Assembly: GCA_043736395.1 (NCBI GenBank)
Contig: JAYTCQ010000412.1
Coordinates: forward strand, 1 to 52,365
DNA length: 52,365 nucleotides
Origin: JAFDVL01 sp043736395
GTDB taxonomy: Bacteria; Acidobacteriota; Blastocatellia; RBC074
Reading direction: 5' to 3'
The translations under genes and the position numbers were made by a program. Under the pieces are notes generated by a model. It searched no databases, was not told the DNA's origin, and was given only the letters and a program-made list of their open reading frames with translations. This document shows, one piece after another, positions 26,029-33,760 of this stretch. How positions within the stretch are numbered: the first letter of the stretch is position 1; each line of letters starts with the position of its first letter.

Positions 26029-26612
26029 AGCGAAAACTCCTTTCGTGCAGGGGATTGTTTTTTTAGAGGGGGAGTACTTCTGAAAGACCTGACAATGCAG
26101 GCTCTGCAAGGTAGCGAAAGGATACTGCGCGAGTTGGGAAAATAGAAGTGAAAGGAGGCTGTCAAGCCGAGTCTGGATCGAAAAACAAATCAGTCACCAC
26201 CCTTGTCAAGGTGAACCTTCAGGGCTACCGCGCAGCGGTTTAGTTCAACAGATTTTATCTTGTTTTAGAATGTACGAAATCAACCAGAGCTAAGAAATCC
26301 AGAAAGTAACATTTTTACTTTAGGCATTGCGCCCGAGAGTTTTAATTGTCGTTCATCACCTAAACTCGAGTTTCTGATGATCATTGAAGCAGCTGGAAAT
26401 TGACTGGAGGTGGCTCCTGGCTTGTGAGGAATAAACCATCGTGGTGCAATAAAATTGCTACAACTTCTGAGCAAAATGCGTTTGAAGCAAATATTCTGAA
26501 CTGGCTAAAGATTGAAGAGATTAGCTGACAGCGCAACTTTTTATCGCGCCGTAAAAATCCCGGCACTGCCTTTTCCGAAGTTGATGGATTTAAATTTTCA
26601 GGAGACTTTTTC
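26029..26612. other. Right flank of the mobile element and PEP-CTERM promoter region
   Basis: No supported gene. The left part to about 26262 probably belongs to the mobile element and includes a small palindrome ACCGCGCAGCGGT. Two weak sigma-54-like sites on the plus strand precede the PEP-CTERM gene: TGGCTCCTGGCTTGT at 26411-26425 and CGGCACTGCCTTTTC at 26561-26575. Both deviate from consensus in the -12 box. No ordinary promoter stands out. Confidence 0.35.
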
Positions 26613-27290
26613 ATGAATTGGCTATCGAAAAATAAACTAAAAACTCTCGCTCCTATTGTTGCCATCCTATTCACCCTGCTCTCGTTGCAACACTCTGCTC
26701 TCGCAGATTCTATAACGCTGAATACGGGGTCAAATGTGACGTTCAGCTACACCTCGACCTTTGGCACTGCCGGACAGGCGACAACGAATTTTGCGCTGAG
26801 TGCAGATGGTAAGACTTTGACTGTTGCGTTTCTGAATACTTCCACCAGTGACACGTTTCTGTCAGGAATTGGGTTCAGCACTTCGCCTGATCTAGCCACT
26901 AGCACTGCGATTTTTTCTGGAATCCCCGCCGGTGCAAACTGGAGTTTTTCCAACAGCGGCGGAGGCGGCATTGGCAGCTTTGAGGCGAGTGCGTCTGGTA
27001 ATGGTAATAACAATCGCTTAAAACCTGGCGAAGGCGGGACGTTGACGCTCACCTTCAATACCCCACTGTCCAACGGAATCACTTTGGATGCGAGTATTAC
27101 CCACTTAACGAGTTTGCCGGACGGCTCAAGTCAGAAGCCTGTAGGCGTATACGTTGGCGGCAGCGGCGGCACGCCTCCTACGCCTCCAGCACAGGTACCA
27201 GAGCCTGCGACTTTGCTGCTAGTTGGCAGCAGTTTATTGGCTGGCATCCCAGCCTTACGACGACGCAACAACAAAGTAGAGAAAGAGTAA
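26613..27290 (+). CDS. PEP-CTERM sorting-signal protein
   Basis: 225 residues. CAGGAGACTTTTTC precedes the ATG. An N-terminal signal peptide (LAPIVAILFTLLSLQ, cleavage after ALA) is followed by about 160 residues of Ser/Thr/Gly/Asn-rich beta sequence. The C-terminus is VPEPATLLLVGSSLLAGIPA then RRRNN: the Pro-Glu-Pro motif, membrane span and basic tail recognised by exosortase. Such proteins are cut and transferred to the outer surface, often with exopolysaccharide. No exosortase (EpsH/XrtA type) gene is in the window. The gene ends at a strong terminator and is probably monocistronic. Confidence 0.92.
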   Translation: MNWLSKNKLKTLAPIVAILFTLLSLQHSALADSITLNTGSNVTFSYTSTFGTAGQATTNFALSADGKTLTVAFLNTSTSDTFLSGIGFSTSPDLATSTAIFSGIPAGANWSFSNSGGGGIGSFEASASGNGNNNRLKPGEGGTLTLTFNTPLSNGITLDASITHLTSLPDGSSQKPVGVYVGGSGGTPPTPPAQVPEPATLLLVGSSLLAGIPALRRRNNKVEKE

Positions 27291-27311
27291 TTCTTCGCCC
27301 AACGAACAATG

Positions 27312-27357
27312 AAAGCCAGGCGGGAACCTTGTGGGTCGACGCCTGGCTTTTTCTTTT
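27312..27357 (+). terminator. Rho-independent terminator of the PEP-CTERM gene
   Basis: AAAGCCAGGCG (27312-27322) pairs perfectly with CGCCTGGCTTT (27340-27350), followed by TTTTTCTTTT. It begins 22 bases after the stop codon. Confidence 0.93.
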
Positions 27358-27541
27358 GCATTCCCCAGAAGAAACAAAGCCTATCATTCCGACACTGCAC
27401 TCGCCTGCAAATTGCCAGCACAGAAAACTTCCGTCTTAAAAAAATCATAACAATATTTTAAAATACGAACATTTTCATTGATAAATGTTTACATGATCCT
27501 TTTGCCTCCTCAGCGGATCAAAAGCACGAAATGAAAAAATT

Positions 27542-28084
27542 ATGATGTTCCCAAAGTTCAAATATCCCATTCCACTTGTCGGGATAGCCGTTTCTCCCAG
27601 TAGGGGGTTTTCACTGTTGGAGCTACTGATCGTATTAAGTATCAGTTTGATCCTGGTAGCAGCGTCGGTGCCAGTAGTAAACAGCGCAAGAAATAACTAT
27701 CGGTTGATAACTGCCCGGGACGAGTTCATGGGAACACTTGAGGCAATGCGTACTCTGGCACTCAAGCAGGAAATGGAGACAACCATTACCGTTACCGAAA
27801 ACGGTCGCTATTCCACTCAATTTGAACAAAATGGAACTGTCAAGATGATGCACCATTCGTTGCCACCAAATGCTACCTTCACACTGCCAACAGGCGCCAC
27901 CTCACTCACTATACTCTGCCGACCAACGGGAAAAGTGACGGTCACAGAAAATAACGGAACGCGTGTGGCAGCGATTACCATATCCAATCCGGCTGGACAA
28001 CGAACTATTACGGTAAACCTACTCGGTCATATAACTGCCTTATTTACAAGAGATGACGAAGTGATGAGAAAGGTCAATGCATGA
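27542..28084 (+). CDS. Type IV minor pilin, FimT/GspH type
   Basis: 180 residues. The leader ends at SRG and is cut before FSLLELLIVLSISLILVAAS, a class III prepilin signal with Glu at position 5. The C-terminal half is beta-rich with a GspH-like pattern (TSLTILCRPTGKVTV and AITISNPAGQRTITVN). Just before the start lies ATGAAAAAATTATGA at 27531, a four-codon frame that overlaps the ATG; a slip in its A-run would join the two, but the plain ATG is simpler. Its stop overlaps the next gene as ATGA, so the pilin genes are translationally coupled. Confidence 0.88.
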   Translation: MMFPKFKYPIPLVGIAVSPSRGFSLLELLIVLSISLILVAASVPVVNSARNNYRLITARDEFMGTLEAMRTLALKQEMETTITVTENGRYSTQFEQNGTVKMMHHSLPPNATFTLPTGATSLTILCRPTGKVTVTENNGTRVAAITISNPAGQRTITVNLLGHITALFTRDDEVMRKVNA

Positions 28085-28605
28085 CCATTTCAAAACCATG
28101 TTCGAGACAGATACATCAAAAGCGGCGGGCACAGGAACGAGGAACCGGGCTAATTGAAGTCACCGTCTCGCTCCTGATCGTCAATATCGGGCTTCTCGCG
28201 TTGGCGCAGTTATTCGGCGTAGCGGTATGGCTTAATCACTCCAGCCGGAACAGTACAATGAAGGCGCGTGCGGCACAGGAAACAATTGAACTGCTGAAGG
28301 CTACGGCTTATAGCGGGGTGGCAGAGGGAACAACAAACGTTCTATATAAAAACAAGTACGCTGTTTCTACTCATGTCGAAGACACAGGTTTGGAAATGAA
28401 AAAAATAACAGTGACTGTGGAAGAGACGGGAATCTTGTCCAAGACAGGTAGAGGCAATAAGTCCATTTTCGTTGTCTATCAAAATAATCCGCAACCGTCC
28501 GAAGGCCCACTTTACAATTCGTTAGCTGATCCGAAGCAATGCGGCAAAGGTACTTCGACTAACAGTGGAAGTTCCGGGAACTCTAATTCAGGATCAGGAT
28601 CGTAA
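28081..28605 (+). CDS. Type IV minor pilin, PilV type
   Basis: 174 residues. The prepilin signal is ERG/TGLIEVTVSLLIVNIGLLA with Glu5. LAQLFGVAVWLNHSSRNSTM and the following helix ARAAQETIELLKATAYSG match the PilV/GspI type. The C-terminus is a Ser/Gly/Asn low-complexity tail of about 20 residues. The start overlaps the FimT-type stop by four bases. It probably joins the priming complex that starts pilus assembly. Confidence 0.82.
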   Translation: MTISKPCSRQIHQKRRAQERGTGLIEVTVSLLIVNIGLLALAQLFGVAVWLNHSSRNSTMKARAAQETIELLKATAYSGVAEGTTNVLYKNKYAVSTHVEDTGLEMKKITVTVEETGILSKTGRGNKSIFVVYQNNPQPSEGPLYNSLADPKQCGKGTSTNSGSSGNSNSGSGS

Positions 28606-28679
28606 GCCTCAAATTCTCCCACTTTGTAATAATGAGTTTCCGCCCAATGTCCACAACTTTATTACCAATCAGGTACTCC

Positions 28680-29312
28680 ATGACCGTAAACCAACGGGGC
28701 TTTTCGCTCTTGGAAACGTTAGTTAGCCTCGTCATTACTGTGACCGTTTTTTCAATCGCTATGTGCCTACTCTATCAGGGGCAAAGAATGTTCCGCACAG
28801 AGCGCGCCACGCAATCGGCGCAAGCTTTAGCACGAAAAGCGATAAACCTCTTGACCACAGATTTGCGCGCCACAGGCTGCTCTCCCGTGACCGTTACTTC
28901 CGGTGAGATGCCCGGATTGCTGGAAGCATCAGCCACCCGCCTCCGTCTGATCGGAGATCGCAAAGGCAACGGAACTACCAACCTGCGTGGCGAGGAGGAC
29001 GCAAACGATGACGTAACCTACAATTTTTCCGGAGGGACAGTGACCAGACAAGCTCCAAATGATCCTGATTATCAGAACAGCACAGTCGTGCTGGTAAACC
29101 AGGTCCAGCAATTCACCTTTCGCTACTTTGACCGAGTGGGTCGGGAAATCGTCCCGCTGACTGGCGAATCCCTGGACGAAGCGATGCGCACCAATGTCGT
29201 GCGTATTCACATTTACCTCTCGATCGAAATTGTCGAATCAGGCGAACCCACGAAAATCGAGAGTCTGGATAGCCCGGTCACGTTGCGCTACAAACTTTTC
29301 GATGGACATTGA
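28680..29312 (+). CDS. Type IV minor pilin, PilW/GspJ type
   Basis: 210 residues from the ATG at 28680, chosen because AGG lies upstream at suitable spacing and it gives a short leader MTVNQRG before FSLLETLVSLVITVTVFSIA; an upstream ATG at 28632 would give a 23-residue leader. Glu5 is present. The segment LARKAINLLTTDLRATGCSP is the typical PilW helix, and the rest is beta-rich, ending in DSPVTLRYKLF. It lies between the PilV-type and PilX-type genes in the same order as in known minor-pilin operons. Confidence 0.85.
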   Translation: MTVNQRGFSLLETLVSLVITVTVFSIAMCLLYQGQRMFRTERATQSAQALARKAINLLTTDLRATGCSPVTVTSGEMPGLLEASATRLRLIGDRKGNGTTNLRGEEDANDDVTYNFSGGTVTRQAPNDPDYQNSTVVLVNQVQQFTFRYFDRVGREIVPLTGESLDEAMRTNVVRIHIYLSIEIVESGEPTKIESLDSPVTLRYKLFDGH

Positions 29313-29364
29313 GGCACACAATGAACTTTTCCCGCAAAAAAATGGCTTGAGAATTGATCAGTAT

Positions 29365-30672
29365 ATGAGTACCAGCAACCAAACAAACGGTTATCTCAGC
29401 AGGCAGGCAGGCAGTTCAATGCTTATGGCCATGTTTTGCCTGGTGATTATGAGTGTCATCGGACTCTCACTAGTATCTTTCATCGGGAAAGACCTCAATA
29501 GTGCCGGAAATGAGATGTTAGGCAATCAAGCCTATTATGCCGCCGAATCAGGGTTGGATGACGCACTCAACGTACTACGTGGTTATCGCTGCCCGCTTGA
29601 CTCACCTGATGCTTGTGCCAACTTGTCGCGTGTCCAAAATCAAATCAATCTGGAAATCTCTGTAACAAAAAGCAGCTCGAATCTGGAGGACGACGTGGTT
29701 GATTACGCACGACTCTCACGGTGGTTGCGCTACACTTCATTGGATGAATCAGGTGTCGTTGTACTTAATCCGAAACAACACGTAAATCATAGACTTTCAT
29801 ATCGTCTAAATTTAGATCGTGCGGGTGAAGATATTTTGATTACTTCCACAGGCTTTGCTCCTCTGGGCGCTCGACGTACCTTACGCATGAGGTTGAAAGA
29901 CATCTATCAGTTGATCCGGGAGAATCAATTGATAGATTTGCCTGCACTTATTACTTTCATGGGAACGAATCCAACGGGAACTTCAGGTAATAGTGCTGCG
30001 CATTCTCTCAAAGGGTCAGACTGTTCCGGCGGCGACGAGAAACCGCTTCTGGGAGCGATTGGAACATCCAATGCCCAGCACCTCTGGCAAAACAGCTTCA
30101 GCGGAGATAATACGAGGACCTTTGATACCAAGTTGTCCGTGAGTGCAACGACAGGAGTTGTCGCCGATATTTCCACGCAAAATGTGGCGATGCATGTGAC
30201 AGGAAAGATTCCATTCAATAACAGCGCCTCGAAAGCACGCGAGTTGATTGCGGAGCTGACAAAAGTCGCGGATACGGTCATCAATCCCGGCGAAGCGCTT
30301 CCTTCCGGTGCATTAGGCGCAACCTCAACTCCGAAAATCGTTGTTGCTAAAGATAACCTGACTTTAAACGGAAGCGGAGCAGGAATTTTGATCGTCACCG
30401 GAGAACTGACCCTCAGTGGCAACTTCAGTTATGACGGTTTGATCCTGGTGTTAGGAGCAGGCCGAGTGATCCGTAATGGCAGCGGCAACGGTACAATTCG
30501 TGGCGGAATTCTTGTAGGTGCGTATAGCAACAATAGTCCGGCATTTGATTTGCCCTCCGTCTTTGATTCCAATGGCGGTGGGAATTCTTTGATTCAATAC
30601 TGTAGTGATTCCATCAAAAAAGCTTTGACGAAAATCCCTGCCTTTTCCGTTAAGGCTCTGACCGAAGGATAA
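29365..30672 (+). CDS. PilX-like assembly protein
   Basis: 435 residues from the ATG at 29365; an earlier ATG at 29302 overlaps the previous stop and is possible. The N-terminus has SSMLMAMFCLVIMSVIGLSL followed by MLGNQAYYAAESGLDDALNV, the PilX_N hallmark: a prepilin-like hydrophobic helix without Glu5, then the AYYAAESG motif. The C-terminal region contains stacked beta segments (GILIVTGELTLSGNFSYDGL), like parallel beta-helix assemblies often found in this class. The gene converges on the secretin gene, with 53 bases between stop codons. Confidence 0.82.
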   Translation: MSTSNQTNGYLSRQAGSSMLMAMFCLVIMSVIGLSLVSFIGKDLNSAGNEMLGNQAYYAAESGLDDALNVLRGYRCPLDSPDACANLSRVQNQINLEISVTKSSSNLEDDVVDYARLSRWLRYTSLDESGVVVLNPKQHVNHRLSYRLNLDRAGEDILITSTGFAPLGARRTLRMRLKDIYQLIRENQLIDLPALITFMGTNPTGTSGNSAAHSLKGSDCSGGDEKPLLGAIGTSNAQHLWQNSFSGDNTRTFDTKLSVSATTGVVADISTQNVAMHVTGKIPFNNSASKARELIAELTKVADTVINPGEALPSGALGATSTPKIVVAKDNLTLNGSGAGILIVTGELTLSGNFSYDGLILVLGAGRVIRNGSGNGTIRGGILVGAYSNNSPAFDLPSVFDSNGGGNSLIQYCSDSIKKALTKIPAFSVKALTEG

Positions 30673-30725
30673 AGCTTCCAACCACCACCCTTGACACGGC
30701 TTTTAGCCTACTGGATAGATCAAGT

Positions 30726-33700
30726 TTATTTGTTATTTGAGCGGATGGTGGACTCCTTTTCGATCTGCACTTTGGCATTGACAGTATTGAACTGCACAGC
30801 ATTGTGACCGAGCCGCAGTTCTGTCGTTTCGCGCTGGAACGCCAGAAACGTTTCCCCCTCGTGCAACGCTACGAATTCGATCAGCGCCAATTGTCCACTA
30901 GCGGCAACAGGTGTGTCGCGGTCGGTAATTTGTCGTAGGCTGATTTGCAGTTCGCCGTTGGCGATTTGATGCGTTAGTTTTGGTTCACGTCCGAACAGAC
31001 CGCCGCTGCGCACCGATTTGAATTGTAACAAGGTCGGATCGAACGAGATAGATAGTTTGGCTTCGTTCATCTTTGCTTCGCCGTACACCGATGCCACCAC
31101 AAAGAACGAAGCACCGGATTCCGCTTCAATCGTGACAGGAATCAAACTCAGATCAACGGCATTGGCTTTGGCTACAACGGGAACCACCAGGACTGAATTA
31201 GGAGACAAGACGGCGGGTTGTGCAACGGGCGTCGCGACAACGACAGGAGTTGCTGCGGCGTTCGTCTCTGATACGGTTACGTTGATAGGAGTAACAGGGC
31301 TTTCACCCCCAGCGCTTTTCGCAATCAAGGACTGCCGATTCGTGATGCGGCGTTCCTGATCGTCTTCGGTTTGCGCACGGGAGGCAACGTCTTCGACGCT
31401 TTGGGTGACACCTGCGATAAACGTGCCGCTGAGCTTCGCTAGATGATCCTGCTTCTTCAATTCCGGCGCGCGAAGGATATGTGGCGTGACAGTGATGACA
31501 ATATCGCTGAGGTTGCCGCTCTGGCGTGGCGTCGTCAGAAAACGGCCTAAAATCGGGATCATGCTCAACACTGGTAAGCCCGCGCGCGATTCGCCTTTGC
31601 TTTCTTGTTTGATGCCCGCTACCACGGCGGTTTTGTTGTCCACGACACGCGCAATCGTACTTAAGCTGCGTTGCGTGAAGCTTGGCGTAAGCGTCGAATC
31701 CGCACCTGAAGCTTCAACGTTGGTGGACTCCAGACGCATTCGCAGTTGCACATAACCTTCATTAGAGACTGTCGGCGTCACGTCAATCACCAGACCGACA
31801 TCCCGATACTGAATACTGTCGAACGCGCCGCCGCCGAGCAATCCGCCCGCCGCATTCTGTCCGCCGCTCACGCCCGGCACGAACGTACTGCCCAGACGCA
31901 CCGGTACACTGCGCCCGACCTTGGTTTGATTCTGTTCCCCGTCAAGCGCGTGAATTTGCGTACTGGCAAGCAGTCTGGAATTTCCCTTCGATTGCAGCAA
32001 GCTCAGGCTGGAAGGCGGTAAACCGATTAAGGTGCCGACTCCGCCCAGAAGAGGCGAAATAGCGGTGCCAGAAATCGCCGCGATCCCGGCACGTCCAATG
32101 CCGCCCAGGTTGCCGAGTGACGCCGAATTACCCGTCGTAACCTTGACTGGATTGCCTTGCGGATCGAAGCGCGTCTGTGTCACAGGCATTCCGCTGAGTG
32201 CCAATTGATTGCCAATTTCGAGCGAAGTGCTGCGCGTAACTTCGTAAATATCAACGTCTACGACAACCTCGGCGCGATTCTTGTCTATACTGTCAATTAT
32301 CTCTTGTACCATTTTCAAATTCGCCACGGTGTCGCGGACGATGAGCGCGTTAAGTTGCTTAACAACGGCGATTTGTCGTTGTGCGCCAATCATCTGATGA
32401 ATCGTCGTCTTGACATCATTAGCATCCGCGCTGCCAAGATAGAATGTTTTGACCAGCAATTGTTCATAGCGTTGCCGATTCGCAGGAGTATCAGCGTAAA
32501 TCATAATTGTGCGGCGATCCATTTTCTCAAATAGATGTTTCGTTTGCACCAGAATCAAATCGAACGCGCTTGCCATAGTGAGGTTTTGTGCTTTGAAGCG
32601 GAATTTCGGCTCGTCTTTGAATGATTCATCGAAGATCACATTAAGTCCAAGATCAGTCGCAAACCGTTCGATGACCTGCCGCAATTTGACATCTTCAAGA
32701 TGAATGACTTGCAACAAATCACGTGATTGTGACCGATTTGGCATGGCAATGTCAGCGCTGACTGCAATGACATTGCCGGTGCGTGAATGGTAATTAGGGA
32801 AGCCGTTCGCATTTTTCTGTTCGGCAATGCGTGCCATCTTTACACGTACAAGTTCATTGGTGTCATCAAAGGCGGCGGCTTGCCGATAAGTCCGCCACGC
32901 CCCGGCATAATCGCTTTGTTCAGCCAATGCATCACCACGCCCGCCTAACATAATCGCGGCGTTTTGCCGGGCACGCAGCAGGTGCAATTGATATTCGGGA
33001 TTGGTCGGCTCGGCAGCTGCCGCCACAATGAAATGCTGCGCAGCTAAATCCCATTGCTGCTGCGCTTCGTATTTCATCCCGGTCCTAAAATTCTTTTTGC
33101 CATCTTTGGGGGAAATATTTTTCTCCTCAAGTTTCATCTCCGGCATCGCCTTAGGTTTTGCGGAAGTGATTATTGGAACAATCGCAGCTGATGGTTTGTT
33201 CGACACTTGCAACACGGACGCGGCTTCCCTTGGAGGTGGGGTTGTTAGCGCAAGCGGTTTCGCCACCTCCATTTTCTGCGCTGGTGGTAGATTCTGACTC
33301 AACGAGCGGCGCGGAGCCTGCGGAAAACGAACAACTAAGTTGGTGCCTTGCCGCTCAATCTGATAGCGACTAAGCATGGCGACATCAAACACCACGCGCA
33401 CGGTGTTGCCCATTTGCCCGATGCGGGCGCGTTCAATGTCACCACCGGCAATGTTGAGGACAATCTGTTCATCTGGGCGACTGAGCGCGCGCATTGTTTG
33501 TACTGTGTTTTTGATGTCTATGATTATGCGCGCGGGTTTAGATAAAGTGAATTGCGTAAAAACAGCGATGCCATCTAATTCGATAACGGCAAGCAGGGCG
33601 TCATCGTCTTCAGCCATACGCACCGCTTGCAGGACAATGGGGCGTACAGTCACAGCCAGGACGAATGGTTGAAAACTAAAACTGAACAGACTAACCATTA

Positions 33701-33740
33701 GCATCTTACTGATGGCGGATGAAACTCGTTTGTACTTCAT
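30726..33740 (-). CDS. Outer-membrane secretin with AMIN, TPR and cohesin domains
   Basis: 1004 residues. Order: signal peptide; AMIN domain (about 35-130) that binds peptidoglycan; a linker; TPR-like repeats (about 220-310); secretin N0/N1 domains (about 335-490, with VKLRQVIERFATDLGLNVIF); and a secretin channel domain with AGLPVLSMIPILGRFL as signature. A C-terminal cohesin-type domain (about 865-985) has a FDPTLLQFKSVRSGGLFG motif. AMIN plus secretin resembles PilQ, while the cohesin tail is a feature of acidobacterial secretins. It could serve the pilin operon that converges on it, or export a product of its own operon. It starts 20 bases after the DsbA-fusion gene stop. Confidence 0.9.
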   Translation of the reverse strand: MKYKRVSSAISKMLMVSLFSFSFQPFVLAVTVRPIVLQAVRMAEDDDALLAVIELDGIAVFTQFTLSKPARIIIDIKNTVQTMRALSRPDEQIVLNIAGGDIERARIGQMGNTVRVVFDVAMLSRYQIERQGTNLVVRFPQAPRRSLSQNLPPAQKMEVAKPLALTTPPPREAASVLQVSNKPSAAIVPIITSAKPKAMPEMKLEEKNISPKDGKKNFRTGMKYEAQQQWDLAAQHFIVAAAAEPTNPEYQLHLLRARQNAAIMLGGRGDALAEQSDYAGAWRTYRQAAAFDDTNELVRVKMARIAEQKNANGFPNYHSRTGNVIAVSADIAMPNRSQSRDLLQVIHLEDVKLRQVIERFATDLGLNVIFDESFKDEPKFRFKAQNLTMASAFDLILVQTKHLFEKMDRRTIMIYADTPANRQRYEQLLVKTFYLGSADANDVKTTIHQMIGAQRQIAVVKQLNALIVRDTVANLKMVQEIIDSIDKNRAEVVVDVDIYEVTRSTSLEIGNQLALSGMPVTQTRFDPQGNPVKVTTGNSASLGNLGGIGRAGIAAISGTAISPLLGGVGTLIGLPPSSLSLLQSKGNSRLLASTQIHALDGEQNQTKVGRSVPVRLGSTFVPGVSGGQNAAGGLLGGGAFDSIQYRDVGLVIDVTPTVSNEGYVQLRMRLESTNVEASGADSTLTPSFTQRSLSTIARVVDNKTAVVAGIKQESKGESRAGLPVLSMIPILGRFLTTPRQSGNLSDIVITVTPHILRAPELKKQDHLAKLSGTFIAGVTQSVEDVASRAQTEDDQERRITNRQSLIAKSAGGESPVTPINVTVSETNAAATPVVVATPVAQPAVLSPNSVLVVPVVAKANAVDLSLIPVTIEAESGASFFVVASVYGEAKMNEAKLSISFDPTLLQFKSVRSGGLFGREPKLTHQIANGELQISLRQITDRDTPVAASGQLALIEFVALHEGETFLAFQRETTELRLGHNAVQFNTVNAKVQIEKESTIRSNNK

Positions 33741-33760
33741 AACAATACTTGTCAGAACTC

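Larger units (their letters stand above)
23729..26262. mobile_element. IS91-type element with tyrosine integrase
   Basis: The core carries an IS91-family transposase and a phage-type integrase overlapping by 4 bases, a pairing known in many IS91-like elements. Boundaries are uncertain because IS91 elements have no conventional terminal repeats. I place them where the two flanks share inverted similarity: 23729-23763 and 26224-26262 both read, in opposite orientation, as a GC-rich small palindrome then TTA(A/G)TTCAACA(A/G)ATT(G/T)TATC. The region is visibly richer in G+C than its left neighbour. Confidence 0.65.

Noticed and set aside
29321..29350. ATG with GAGG upstream between the PilW and PilX genes
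   Set aside because: The frame ends after nine codons and does not join the PilX-type frame without more than one change.
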